A stretch of 64,000 bases of DNA from Rutidosis leptorrhynchoides. Its lineage: Eukaryota; Streptophyta; Magnoliopsida; Asterales; Asteraceae. The stretch covers positions 74,035,501 through 74,099,500 of the forward strand of contig NC_092339.1 of NCBI RefSeq assembly GCF_046630445.1, in the 5' to 3' direction. The notes beneath the pieces were generated by a model that saw nothing but the letters and a program-made list of their open reading frames with translations, was not told the origin of the DNA and did not search any database. Each line of letters starts with the position of its first letter. The stretch's first letter is position 1. Below are positions 39,302 to 51,300 of the stretch, in pieces. A program made the translations under genes and the position numbers.

Positions 39302-39579
39302 TGTTATATGTCAAGTTGTGGCCGACAATATTGATAAAGTAAAGTTTGGTAATCAACAAATTTGGTGAATCACAAATTCATTCACGGATATTACTGTTCT
39401 ACATAGTGAATTATTGTACTATATATATGTGATCGATTGTAATCAGTGATACACTAATTCACACACATAGAATATATTTCATCACCATTCTTTTACTCTC
39501 TCTTATTTTAAGTTTATTAGTAGCCTATAGTCAAGAACAAACCCACTAAAGGTAGTTATAAGCCTACTGAATTATAACA
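39302..39579 (+). repeat. 3' LTR of element D
   Basis: 278 bp, preceded by the purine-rich CAAGTGGGAG. It has about 19 extra bases (TGTACTATATATATG region near 39415) compared with the 5' LTR. Confidence 0.9.
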
Positions 39580-39616
39580 AACCTATCATACTCTTATAAT
39601 CATCAAATAGTATTCA

Positions 39617-40100
39617 ACTAGTTGTGGAGCCCTCGCTTCGCGTCGGGGGCTCCGTTTTGAATGCGGGGTAAAAAAAAAAAAGTCTTGATCTATTTTGTAA
39701 AAAAGAATTTTTTTCGACATCTAACATTGAAGGGTTGTTCCTTTTGTGAAAGTTACTTCTTTAGCGTTCGTTTTTTTTTTTTTTTAAAGTTAGTTGATCT
39801 ATTTTGTAAAAAAAAATATTTTTCGACATCTTTTGGTAGTATTGAAGGGTTGTTCATTTTATGAAAGTTGCCTCTTTTATCGTTGAGGAAGAAAAAAGAG
39901 AAGAGAAAAAAAGTTAGTTGATTTTTGTGTAAAAAAAATAATTTTCGACATCTTTTGGTAACATTGAAGGGTTGGTTCTTTTACGAAAGTTGCTTCTTTT
40001 ATCGTTGGGGACAAAAAAAAGTGAAATGACGAAAATACACATGGTTACTATTGATGAATAGTGAGACAGTGTTTTGTCTATTAGTATATATATAAATGTT
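39617..40100 (-). mobile_element. Small non-autonomous Helitron-like element
   Basis: On the minus strand the element ends with a GC-rich hairpin (39626-39653, stem GGAGCCC/GGGCTCC), four bases, then CTAGT followed by host T. This is the canonical 3' end of Helitrons (hairpin plus CTRRT, A/T target). The body contains about three ~115-bp tandem units. The 5' end is not pinned down: an AT-rich TATATATACTAATAGAC near 40095 on the minus strand is a candidate. Confidence 0.6.
39680..40012. repeat. Tandem repeat inside the Helitron-like element
   Basis: Three imperfect units of about 115 bp carry TTTTTCGACATC, then ACATTGAAGGGTTG (or one variant base), then GAAAGTTRCYTCTTT, separated by variable A/T runs. 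Confidence 0.8.
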
Positions 40101-41929
40101 GCTCACCAGAACCTCGGTTCTATTATATATATACAAATTAATATTTTTACAAAAATAAAATAAAATTAATAATAATAATAATAAAAAAATTATCAAATAG
40201 TAAAGCTTGCAACACATTACCCAACCGTAACATTTCAGTTCATTATGGTTGTGAATGGTATATAAACAAAACTAAACCAGACTATATCAATGTCTTGAAA
40301 ATGTAGAAAAACGATATTGTTAGAATATATAATTAGAGCACATGGAGTCGTTCGGTGTTAAATCTCAGTGTTAAATTTAATACTGGATTTAACACTGAGG
40401 CCAAAACAGGGAAAATGGTTCAGTGTTAAATCTCATTGTTAAATCATTATTTAATTATTTTTTTTAATACTTTTAATAATATTATTTAGTTTAATTATAT
40501 ATTAAAAATATAAAACAAATGCAATACTAAATTTCATTAATTAAAAAATTACATTAATTTAAAAAAAAATACTTAATAAATAAAACACACTTATTAAAAA
40601 AAAAATTACTTAATAAAAAACACAATACTTAATCCGACTCCGACTCCGTAGTTTCACGATTAGCCCATACATGTTCAACCAAATTCGATCGTAGGCTCTC
40701 ATGCACTGAAACGACCTGTCCTAATCCATCTGGACGAATACATTACATTTTGTTACATCGCGAGATACTTGACCTCTATATGATACATTTTACAAACACT
40801 GCATTCGATTTTAAAAGACAAACTTTTATTACATCAAAAGTTGACAGCATGCATACCATTTCATAATATATCCAACTATAATTGACTTAATAATAATCTT
40901 GATGAACTCAACGACTCGAATGCAACGTCTTTTGAAATATGTCATGAATGACTCCAAGTAATATCTCTAAAATGAGCAAATGCACAGCGGAAGATTTCTT
41001 TCATACCTGAGAATAAACATGCTTTCAAGTGTCAACCAAAAGGTTGGTGAGTTCATTAGTTTATCATAATCGATCATTTTTATTATTTTAATAGACCACA
41101 AGATTTTCATTTTCATTTCTCATAAATATACGTCACATGCATAGAGACAAAAATATCATTCATATGGATTGAACACCTGGTAACCGACATTAACAAGATG
41201 CATATAAGAATATCCCCTATCATTCCGGGACATCCATCGGACATGATAAAAACGAATTCGAAGTACTAAAGCATCCGGTACTTTGGATGGGGTTTGTTAG
41301 GCCCAATAAATCTATCTTTAGAATTCGCGTCAATTAGTAGATCGGTTTACTAATGCTTAGGCTACCAAGCAAAAGGGGCATATTCGGCTTCGATCATTCA
41401 ATCATATAATGTAGTTTTAATTACTTGTGTCTATTTCGTAAAACATTTATAAAAGCGCATGTATTCTCAGTCCCAAAAATATATATTGCAAAAGCATTTA
41501 AAAGGGAGTAATGAAACTCACTATACGATATTTTGTAGTAAAAATATGCATACGACGGAACTGAACAATGCAAGGTTGTCCTCGGATTCACGAACCTATA
41601 TCAGTTATATATATTAAAACATATAATGAAAATCAAATAATTCCATCTATTAATTATATAGTATTTATATATTTAGTGTTGTAGTTTATATATAATTTGT
41701 ACTAAATTCTAATATATTGTATATCTTAAATTACATGTTATATATGTATTTATTTTGTATATACATAATATAAATGTTATTATTTTTAATATATAATTAT
41801 AGATAATATTAATATAATTTTAGTATAAGTATATTTTTATATACAAAATATTTATTTGTTATAATAATATAATAATAATGATAATGAAATTTTAAATAAA
41901 AAGGTAGTTTTAATAATAGAAAATTTTAA

Positions 41930-42163
41930 TAATAAAGATACTTTTAATAAAAATTGATAATGATAATAAAAATAATATTACTAATGATAATAATAATTAT
42001 TACAATTACCAATGATAAAAAAATAATTTTTAATAATAATAGTTATAATAATAATAATAATAATATAAATCTTAATAAAAATGATAATTTAAATGATACT
42101 TTTGATAATACTAAAAAAATGAAAATTTTAATAAAAATGATAATTTTAAAAATAATGGTTCTT

Positions 42164-42221
<58 letters not shown>

Positions 42222-42276
42222 TAATATTAAAAATGATAATAATAATAATAATATTAATAATTCTAATAATGTTACC

Positions 42277-42320
<44 letters not shown>

Positions 42321-42375
42321 TAATAATAATAATAATAACAATAATAATAATAATTATAATAATAATTATAATATA
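41930..42375. repeat. AAT-rich microsatellite region in solo LTR G
   Basis: Long irregular runs of AAT/ATA triplets. The purest blocks lie at about 42165-42220 and 42280-42350. Ile-rich or Tyr-rich reading frames here are artefacts. Confidence 0.85.
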
Positions 42376-42412
42376 ATAAAAATAGTAATAAAACTACCTT
42401 TAAAGGAAACAA

Positions 42413-42512
42413 GTTAAAAAAAAAAAAAAAATTGTCGTAGCCCGGGCTCGAACCCAAGACCTCTCGCTTAATCAACACCTTCCAGACCACTGCACCACTC
42501 GTTGCTTTCTTG
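42413..42512 (-). mobile_element. Short tRNA-derived SINE or tRNA relic in solo LTR G
   Basis: On the minus strand GAGTGGTGCAGTGGTC (A-box-like) is followed about 35 bp later by GGGTTCGAGCCC (a near-perfect B box) and then a T-rich run near 42430-42415. It does not fold into an intact cloverleaf by eye, so it is a SINE head or tRNA pseudogene. Confidence 0.55.
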
Positions 42513-44796
42513 CAATATCTCGTTCATATAATGATTTATCGTGTACGCGTAGTTTATCATATATATTTTAAACCATCATCATCCACATCATCATCATCAC
42601 TCATTCCATTATACATCACCCTCATCGCTTGTTAACAGGGACAAGTCGTACAGCATATATCATATTCATTATCACGATTCCCCTCTTCTTCCTTTCATTG
42701 CATCACCAATCGACCCAATATACAAGAGGGTATATGGCCCAACTTATACAAGCCCAACTAGCATTTTATGGTCCAAATCTTATAAGAGTCCATATATTCT
42801 ACTAGTCCATTAGGTTGCAAATGTGTCGGTTCTTTATGTGAGTGGTATACAGCCGAGACTTCCTTTTAATCATAAAACTCGACAGGTTTAACTTTACAGC
42901 TATAGATATTATCGTTTAACATAAATCTAATCATTATCTTCAATCACAGTTCAACTTCTCTATCATCACCATCACCATCAATATCAATAATTTCGTTTCA
43001 ACAGGAACATAAGTAACAATATAGCTGCAGTAGAATAATGTGATGGTGAAGTTTGTTGTGGTTTCGAATAAGGCGAATGGAAATAGAATCGTTAGCAGCA
43101 GCAGTTAATATAGCAATAGCAGTATACGGTGAAGTTTGTTCGTGAATCGTCGGAAATAGTCAAAGGGTAATTTGAATATATGAACATAGTTTCCAAAATT
43201 TTCGAGACTCAACATTACAGACTTTGCTTATCGTGTCGGAATTATATAAAGATTAAGTTTAAATTTGGTCGGAAATTTCTGGGTCGTCACATGCACTTCC
43301 CTATCTCGTAATTCTTTCGTCCTCCTCCTATAAGTTTCGCACCTCTCGATCCAAGTTGTTTGCATATTATGAACGGGTTCGTAAACCCAATCATTTTCGG
43401 TTAGAGCAAAACCATTATCTTCAACAATTATGTTATGTAAGATAATGCACGTATACATCATTTGTTTCATTACATTGATGCTATATGCCCTTGCTGGTTG
43501 TTGTAGTATATGCCAACGCCCCTGTAAAATACCAAAAGTCCTCTCAACATCCTTGCGTGCCGCTGCTTGTTTCTTCGAAAAGTACTTGCGTTTTTCATCA
43601 TTTACACTTGAAAACGCCTTACCAAATGATGCCCACCCGGGATATATACCGTCCGTTAGATAATATCCTCTTTTGTACTCAACCCCATTTACAGTAAAAG
43701 GAATATCTTCTATTTCTTCATTAAGCATTGAGTTGAAGAGATTACTAGCGTTCAAGACGTTTAAGTCGTTGTTTGAACCCGCAACCCCAAAGAAAGCATG
43801 CCAAATCCAGTTATCATATGAGGCTACAACTTCTAGCATAATAGTTGGAACTTTGTGATCGCCTCGAGTAAATTGACCTTTACATGCAACGGGACATCTT
43901 CCCCATGCCCAATGCATACAATCTATGTTTCCCATCATTTCAGGTAAACCGTGAATATCTTCGTGAGCTTCATACAATCGTTTGATATCTTCCGTGGTAG
44001 GCTCTCGCATATATTCATCTTCATATAAATCAATAATACACTTACAAAAGTGCATTAGCGACTCACGAGATGTTCGTGCCGACATTTGGAAGTACTCGTC
44101 AAAAAGATCGGGTGTATCACCATAAGCTAATTGTCGTAGAGCGGCAGTTATTTTTAAGTATGTACTAATACTCAACTTGCCGCGCGCATCAACTCGTAAA
44201 TGAAAATACTTAAAGTATTCCGGTAGCGGATCTTTGTGGTAGTTGAGAATATCTTCCATAATTCGGAGAAATACGCGACGCCGCATCCGAAACCTCCTTT
44301 TAAAATTATCGTCGGAGTATTTGCAACCTTCAAAAAATTAGTCGATCATAAGACGTACATGTGCGGCTTCATGTTCACGTTCTATATAACGACGTGTGTG
44401 TGAACTTTCCGCTTCATTTTCACTTTCTAACGCCTCGCTATTGATTATATCGAACACTTGCATCAAAAACTCTTCGTTAGACGATGATGTTGAAGACATT
44501 TTTTGAAAAAAAATATGTTTATTTGTTGTGAAATTGAGAGAAAAAGATGTGAAAAAGGATGATAAAATGAAGAGTATTTATAAAGTATTTGGAAAGAAAA
44601 AAAAAATAGTTTTTGACCGTTTTTCAACGGCCAAAAATCACAAACGGATCAAAATAGCACCGTTGCCCAGCTAACGCTGGCCAACGTTAAACACCTTTAA
44701 CGGTGGTTTAACGCCGGCGGGGAGTGGGTGGCACCACCGTCCCCACCGTTAAATTGGGTTAACGGCGAAAATTTTACTCAACTCCTGGTGCTCTTA

Positions 44797-45284
44797 TACA
44801 CTCTAAGTCATCAGATTGGTCTCGTTAAGCGTACACTTTTTACACTGGAATGTGTGAATATTACAAACATAACAGATGATTCTGTTTTATGTAAATTTAG
44901 ATCTTAAAAAGGGCCAACATCAAGCAACTTGCAAGGATCCTAAAGTAAAGTGTCACTATATAAATAAAATGAATCAAAAGGAAGTGTCATATTTAGATGA
45001 CCTGTGTCTGCTACCGTACCAAGAGATTAACATTAACAATAATAAACACAACAAAACATAATACAAAATCGCTTCCTCTTGACATTCATTCTTCTGGACT
45101 TGTAAACTAAAGCTGTTCAAACCTTGATATAGTCTGACTGTACTTGTGTGCTTATGCTGGCCCAGCTAAGTAACTGCTGCTGAAAAATATAGCTGAATTT
45201 TTTTCCCATCGAATCAACAACCAAAACTGTACACAGATGTTGTTGTTCATGATGTATATTTACAGTTTGAATTGAAGTGATGTG

Positions 45285-45285
<1 letters not shown>
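44797..45285. other. Flank between the Harbinger element and the HAC gene
   Basis: No coding region supported. The part nearest 45285 is expected to be the 3' UTR of the HAC gene. Confidence 0.45.

Positions 45286-45330
<45 letters not shown>
45286..45330 (-). repeat. (TGA)15: stop codon and in-frame TGA microsatellite of the HAC gene
   Basis: The HAC stop codon (45330-45328) is the first of 15 uninterrupted TGA triplets, all in the reading frame of the gene. The Asp-rich frame seen in this repeat is a shadow in another phase. Confidence 0.9.
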
Positions 45331-45334
<4 letters not shown>

Positions 45335-48300
45335 CTGCTGCCTGCAACCTCTGCAGCACGTTGTCTCATCATCTCCATAACAGCCGCCCTCCGCCTGCTA
45401 TCAGCTTGTTGTGTCAACCTTCTTAAATGTTCCTTTAAGTCCCTGTTTGATCAAATACATAACAATTTTATTGTTATAATACTATTACTTACTAATATTA
45501 AATACTAATTAAAATTAGTAACTTAAATCGTGTTACTTTTTGACTTTATTCTTTTATTTTAATTTTGATGATTACCAAATAAATATTACGTAGTAAACAA
45601 TTTATTTTCGAAAGGCAAATATTAGTAAACAATAATCGAATTGCTTTGCAGCCCATTGATAGCAAACACTTGAAATAAGTAACTTTTAACTTTTTACCAA
45701 ATGTTTTCTTATTTTAAAGGTATAAGGTTTATCACTGTTCGGGCTACCCGGGAGGGCGAGTAATCCGACCCCATACTCTGATTTACCCAACCCAGCAGGA
45801 TTACTCCCCTGACTGTTTCCAACCCATCCCCAGCCACCACTAAATATTAGTCCTAAACAGGATTCGAACCCGACAACTCTTGCAAAGAACTCAGGGCCCT
45901 AACCACATGTTTTTTTAGTTTATTGTTGTAATTTAAACAATTAAACATGTTTATTACATGTGTGCAACTCAAACACTGTATTATTATCATGGATTCATAG
46001 ATGAAACGAATATGCAAACGGATAAAAAAAGACAGAAAATTAGTGAGAACTAAAAAGGTTCAAACCTGCAACGCGGGACATTGCATGGAGAATCTTTACA
46101 AGAACGAGCATGAAGTTGAAGAAGATGCCACATTTTCTTGCAAAGAGGACAACCACCCGACGCACGCACTTTGCATTGCATTCCGTGCCGAAAAAGTCCT
46201 TTGACTTTTCGGCAATTCGGATACTGACATTGCCCTGCTCGGCATTGAGATGCATGTACCAAAAGATCGAGCATTTTTCGCAGCTGCAAAACAATTTCAA
46301 CCATATTATTATGTTATCCACTTCTAAAAACATCAACGTTCTATTTCTCTTGAGAAAGATACATTTTCTTTAAATAAAGCATTTTGGGTCAAATACAACA
46401 TTTGCGTACCCCTTACCCATCTCTACTTGAACACAACATTGTAAATCCATCATTTTTTAGTTCTCTCAAGACAAAATTACTAAAATAGTCCTTGTGGTTT
46501 GATCAAAATTGTAAATGCGTCATTCTTTAGTTCCAAATTACTAAAATAGTCCTTGTGGTTTGTTCAAATTGTGATCAAGTCCCTATGTTTTTTTTTTGTT
46601 GATAGTCCCTGTGGCATGCAAATCGTATTGAGATAGTCCCTAACACTAACGGTCGTTAAAAAATCCCGTTAAAATGAGTCGCGTGCCCAACACAGCGTTT
46701 TCAATATTCAATTATATCAGTGTACGCCAATAGAGCAACCAGGAAACCCCTAACCCAAACCAAACATTAGGAAAAAAAAGAAGAAAAATATATATATATC
46801 CACTGCATCTTTACATATTCAATTAAATAAAAAAAAGATTCTAGTATATACCTGTACAACTCGTTGTTGGCGCGCTTCTTTATTTTGTGCATCGCGCTCC
46901 GCAATCGAGGTATGTTGAGTCAACTTATGAGGATGATTTGTTCCTCTATCTTTTCGATAACACGCATTGCACACATCATAATCCGGGCAGATATCACAAC
47001 GCCATCCTTGACCCGTTTCGATATCGAGACGGCATATGATACAATTTATAACAAATGCAGGTGCGGTTGGATTATGAAGATGATACAAAGCCATCATTGA
47101 AGAATGTTTAGCACGTCGTAACGTATCGTATTGATAATGATTGCCTTGACAAAGGCTCAGAAAAGCCTGCCTCGTATCGAAGAATTCACTTTCAAGAATC
47201 TCGTCTTTATCTTTTGTATCTCCTGGCACATCAATTTCGACCTGCACGGTTCATTCACTTTATTATTATATACTTACAAACGAATCATACATAAGAAAAT
47301 TAGAAAGTGAGTTATCATTTTTTAGTGGTTTAAGTTTTATCACTCTTCTTTATTACTCCCTAATCTTATTGGTGACACATCATTATGTAAGAAAGTTTTT
47401 GTAAAAGTTATGTAAGTCTAGAATTTTTTTTATGAGAAGACATTTAAAAGAACGAAATTTTTATTTTTATCAAGTATATGAACACACACTTTGAAAAGTT
47501 TAGAAAGTCACTTAAATATACGAAGCTAAAACTATAACCTTACCATTACAACATCACTTTACACTACCAAACCACACATATATACTAATTCAAATCAAAT
47601 TGATTCATTTAGAAAGATCAAATCAATAAACACTTCTACTTTACTCTTTTAATTTCTACAATTTAAAACCCAACCCGTAGATTTAAATATATCAAAGACT
47701 TAAACTTTGATAAATGTAACAAAGAAAATAATACAATTTGGTTTAAAACATGTTAATTGTATCAACTTCGCAACTGTAAATCAAATCATCTTAATTTCCC
47801 AAAGTTTTTAAATTTTTCAAAGCAAAGCGCGCATTACCCACTAGTGCATGTGTGTGTTTTTTTGTTAACTAGAAAAAATATGGTGTACATAAAAGTTTTA
47901 ATGCAACAGAAATGCAACTGCTTACCAAATGGTCATCAGATAAATATACTTAACAAATATGTGGTATCAAAATTCAGGTATATAGATTGTGTGCATAAAC
48001 GTAACATATGAAAAAGGCAGCAACTTACAGAATATAGTGGATGTTTCACTCTTTGATTAATAGGATGTTTTTCCCTATCCTCAAGAGTCTGCTCAATCTC
48101 ATAACACCTGCAACACACATTAACAACCATTAACGTTACATATGATGAAAAAAAGGAGAAAGAGGTGTCCAAATTTAAAGAAACCATGAAGAATATATAC
48201 GAAAGAGACGATAATAGCTTACTGATTGCAGAGTTGAAAGTTTTTGCAATTGTTGCATACCCAACGTGTTCCAGAAACCATTAGGAGACAACAATGAGTG

Positions 48301-51300
48301 CATGAATGTTGCAAGTGAACCATAATGAAATCTTCCTTCATTGGAACAATTGTTTCACCAAGCTATACAAAAAGAATTCACCAAAAACAAGACTAATAAA
48401 TCATTTAAAAAAATATTAAAAAATAGGATGCACATTAGCAATATACCTGGCAAACGGGTCAGGTTGGGTCGGTTTGGGTAACGGGTCGAAATGGTTTTGG
48501 ATTGAAATGGGTCATGGGCCAAACGGGTAAAAAATTTAAATGGGTGCAAACGGGTCAGGTTAGGTTGGTTTAGGTAACAGGTCGAAACGGGTAATGGGTC
48601 AAATAGGTATAAACAGGTCATATACTTTTACATTTGATTTTTTTACATTTATTATAATGTTTTAGTTATTATTAATATTTCTTATATATATATAAGAAAA
48701 TATTAATATACATAATTATTGATATAACCGTTAATGCTTTCATAAATGATTTACGGATGAATCTTGTTATGCTCGACCCATTTGACCCATTCACAAGACC
48801 CAATTGACCTGTCTCTATTTAATGAACTTTGGGATTTGAGACCCATTTGACCCGTTCTTTTATATTTTATATAACACCCAATAGTTTGAAGAAAAAATCA
48901 TTTGACCTTTCAGGCCTAATTTTTTTCAAGACCCATTTGACCCAAATTTGAGAGTATGGGTCTCAATTGCCAGGTATAATCTGCAAGTAGTGAATTAGAA
49001 AAGTACTCTATGCATGAGTAGTAGATCTTTTGAAGCATTTGAAGAAAGATCAATTTGACCATGAGCTTTAAGAGCTCGTTTTGTAATGGTCCTCTTATTA
49101 ATTGACCCTTTTTTATTTTGTTTTCTTCCTTCTTCTTCTTCACGAATCTGATTGATTATATCCTCAGCAGCACCAGGCCAATAATCTCCATCAAAATATG
49201 GCAATCGTGATGCAGTCACCTTCGCTTTACATTCACCAGACGATACAAAGAAATGGTCGTATAAATTAGTGAGGTCCACCACTATATTTTCCTTTATTGC
49301 CTTTCTCAACATAGATAAATACCTGGTAACCAAATCATATATATGTTAGTGACGCATCATAACACGTGTGTGTGTGTGTGTATTAAGCACATTTTAAACC
49401 CACTTACCATTCCCTTAATTTATCTGACTTGGGTGTCTTTTGAATTTCTGGATGGCAATATAAGATATAATCTTCGCCCTTTAATGGAGGACATGCCCAT
49501 ATATAACAACTTGTGAACCCACGATTCTTGCAATATTCAAGGTACCCAATCTGAAACGGTAAAATAGGTTAATACAGGTAAATATGGTGACCGTATGCAT
49601 GTAGTGTTTCGGGCTTTTTTTTATTTATTATAACCTGACAAAAAAAAGAAGAATTTTCTTGTGGAAAAAATAGATACGGCTAGTGACATAGAAATAAAAG
49701 TCTTTCAAATTAGGTTAAAACAGAAGTATTGTAAAAGTAATTTTATTTTACTCAGGTTTTTAAATCATAACTTCACTTGAATGTGTTTATCCATTAATTA
49801 AAAACTGATTATCACAACTTCAAATTGATAAAAGGATCAAATAACTTACCAAAATTTCATGATATACAAATGTACGCAAAGCTTCACCAGTTACGGTTCT
49901 TATTTCAGGCCTAAAGTACTTAACCGAATCCAAATACGATAGATAAACACGTCGATGATTCGGTTGTTGACATTCGGCTCCAAATTCTTGAACGTACATA
50001 CCAAACAGACATACTTCTACCCCTTCGATCTTCTGAAAAAGCAAAACCACCTAAAACAAGCAATCGTAGCCTTAATTTAATATCAGGTCAAAGTCAAAAT
50101 GTAATTAACACAATGATTCTTATAATATTCTAATATCGACGTACCTTCGATTTATACGCAAATTCTGAGGGGTAGTTTTCCTCTTGAAAGATTTCAAGAA
50201 ATCGTTGTTTGACTTCCAGTTTTTTGTCAACAGATGAGACAACTCTGACAACAAGTGATTCAGCTCCAGGAACCTGATATATACAAGTCATAATAATACT
50301 AAATTAGTCCTTGTAGTTTACATGAAATTACATCAAAAGTCCTTTTCTTTTGAAAATTATAGCGGTCATCCCTGTGGTTTTAATAATATTACACTAATCG
50401 TCTTTATCTTTCAAAAATTACACTGATCATCTCAACTTATATAATAGTGTACGTTGATGGTCTCTGACTTATTCAAAATGTGCATTAATAAAAGGGACCA
50501 TCAACGTACACTTTTAGATAAGTTAGGGACGATTAGTGTAATTTTCAGAAGATAAGGACGATCCACGTAATTTTCAAAAGATAAGGATGATTGGGGTAAT
50601 TTCATGTAAACTAGAGGGACTATCGCTGTAATTTTCAAAAGAAAAGACGGTTAGTGCAAATTCATGCAAACCACAAGGACTATTGATATAATCTACTCAA
50701 CCAATATAACAGTCTACATAGAAATCAAAAGTTTAATCACATCAATCAATTGAAAACTCAATATCACCTCATCGTAACTTTTTCCATGAAATCTTGCCCG
50801 ATCGAGTCGTTCTTGCTTCAATTTCTTAGACAATCTGTCCTCAATGTGATCACTAAGAAAGGTTCTCGGTAAATCTTTTGCTCCAAGAACCGCACTTTGC
50901 GGTAGCGGGACCCGCTCACCTCTCTCAACCTCTTCAACATAACAATTAGGGCACGTGTACTCTGCTTGTCCTCCATCGTTTCTACGACCATTAAACAACG
51001 CACAAATCTGATGTTGCCAAGCTTCACATTTATCACATTGAACCCACTATATATAAAAGATAAAAAGGTCAAATCTTTATTACAATTTACACAATAATTA
51101 TTAATTATGATAGCATATAGCATACCGGTTCTTCGGTTTCTTCGTCGTTTTTCTTTTTTTCTAATCTTGCTTTTAATATATTACTACCGTCGACACTAAT
51201 GGTGTCTCCACGCGTCTCGTTATAACAAGGAATACAAAAATAATGACGTGTGTCACCACTCCCGATAGTGTAAAACATTGCGTTTCGTTTAATGCGGGCT

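Larger units (their letters stand above)
33283..39579 (+). mobile_element. Element D: Ty1/copia LTR retrotransposon, young but broken
   Basis: LTRs at 33283-33541 and 39302-39579 both start TGTTATATGTC and end ATTATAACA. The 5-bp target duplication AACCT flanks both sides (33278-33282 and 39580-39584). The LTRs differ by two or three substitutions and one indel of about 19 bp, indicating recent insertion. Internally, gag, integrase, reverse transcriptase and RNase H are in copia order. The coding region has several breaks, so it looks non-autonomous despite its youth. Confidence 0.92.
40707..43291 (-). mobile_element. G: solo LTR of a Gypsy element inside the Harbinger transposase
   Basis: 2,585 bp bounded by TGAAACGACC and GTCGTCACA on the plus strand, with a perfect 5-bp target duplication TGCAC on both sides (40702-40706, 43292-43296). 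No internal retroelement sequence is present, so it is the product of LTR-LTR recombination. Its start on the minus strand (TGTGACGACCCAGAAATTTC) matches LTR F. Confidence 0.92.
40629..44499 (-). pseudogene. PIF/Harbinger transposase, disrupted
   Basis: A DDE transposase of the plant Harbinger nuclease family. The ATG at 44499 (MSSTSSSNEEF) opens a frame broken by one in-frame TAA at 44338-44340. The rest is open to about 43292 and holds the catalytic triad: D in GNIDCMHW (about 43925), D in YLTDGIYPGW (about 43650) and E in RKDVERTFG (about 43550), followed by the HNIIVEDN motif. The C-terminal end (REVHESLRSNLVEH... to a stop at 40629-40631) lies on the far side of the solo LTR. One nonsense codon and one insertion are the only obvious lesions, so the transposase died recently or is still held by relatives. 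Confidence 0.88.
40336..44793 (-). mobile_element. PIF/Harbinger DNA transposon split by a solo LTR
   Basis: Terminal inverted repeats GAGCACATGGAGT (40336-40348) and, on the minus strand, GAGCACCAGGAGT (44793-44781) match at 11 of 13 bases. The 3-bp target duplication TTA lies on both sides (40333-40335, 44794-44796), as expected for Harbinger. Without the 2.6-kb LTR insertion the element is about 1.87 kb and carries one transposase gene. The second Harbinger protein (Myb-like) is absent. Confidence 0.88.

Noticed and set aside
41954-42376. 140-codon Ile/Asn-rich frame
   Set aside because: Translation of AAT-type triplet repeats in solo LTR G; no initiation context or homology.
42425-42500. 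Functional tRNA gene
   Set aside because: A and B boxes are visible but I could not pair an acceptor stem and anticodon arm; a T run and the LTR context favour a SINE or relic.
43430-43858. Plus-strand frames of 60-77 codons
   Set aside because: Antisense shadows of the Harbinger transposase.
45117-45359. Frame with a run of Asp residues on the minus strand
   Set aside because: It overlaps the end of the HAC gene in another phase; the Asp run is the (TGA)n microsatellite read out of frame.
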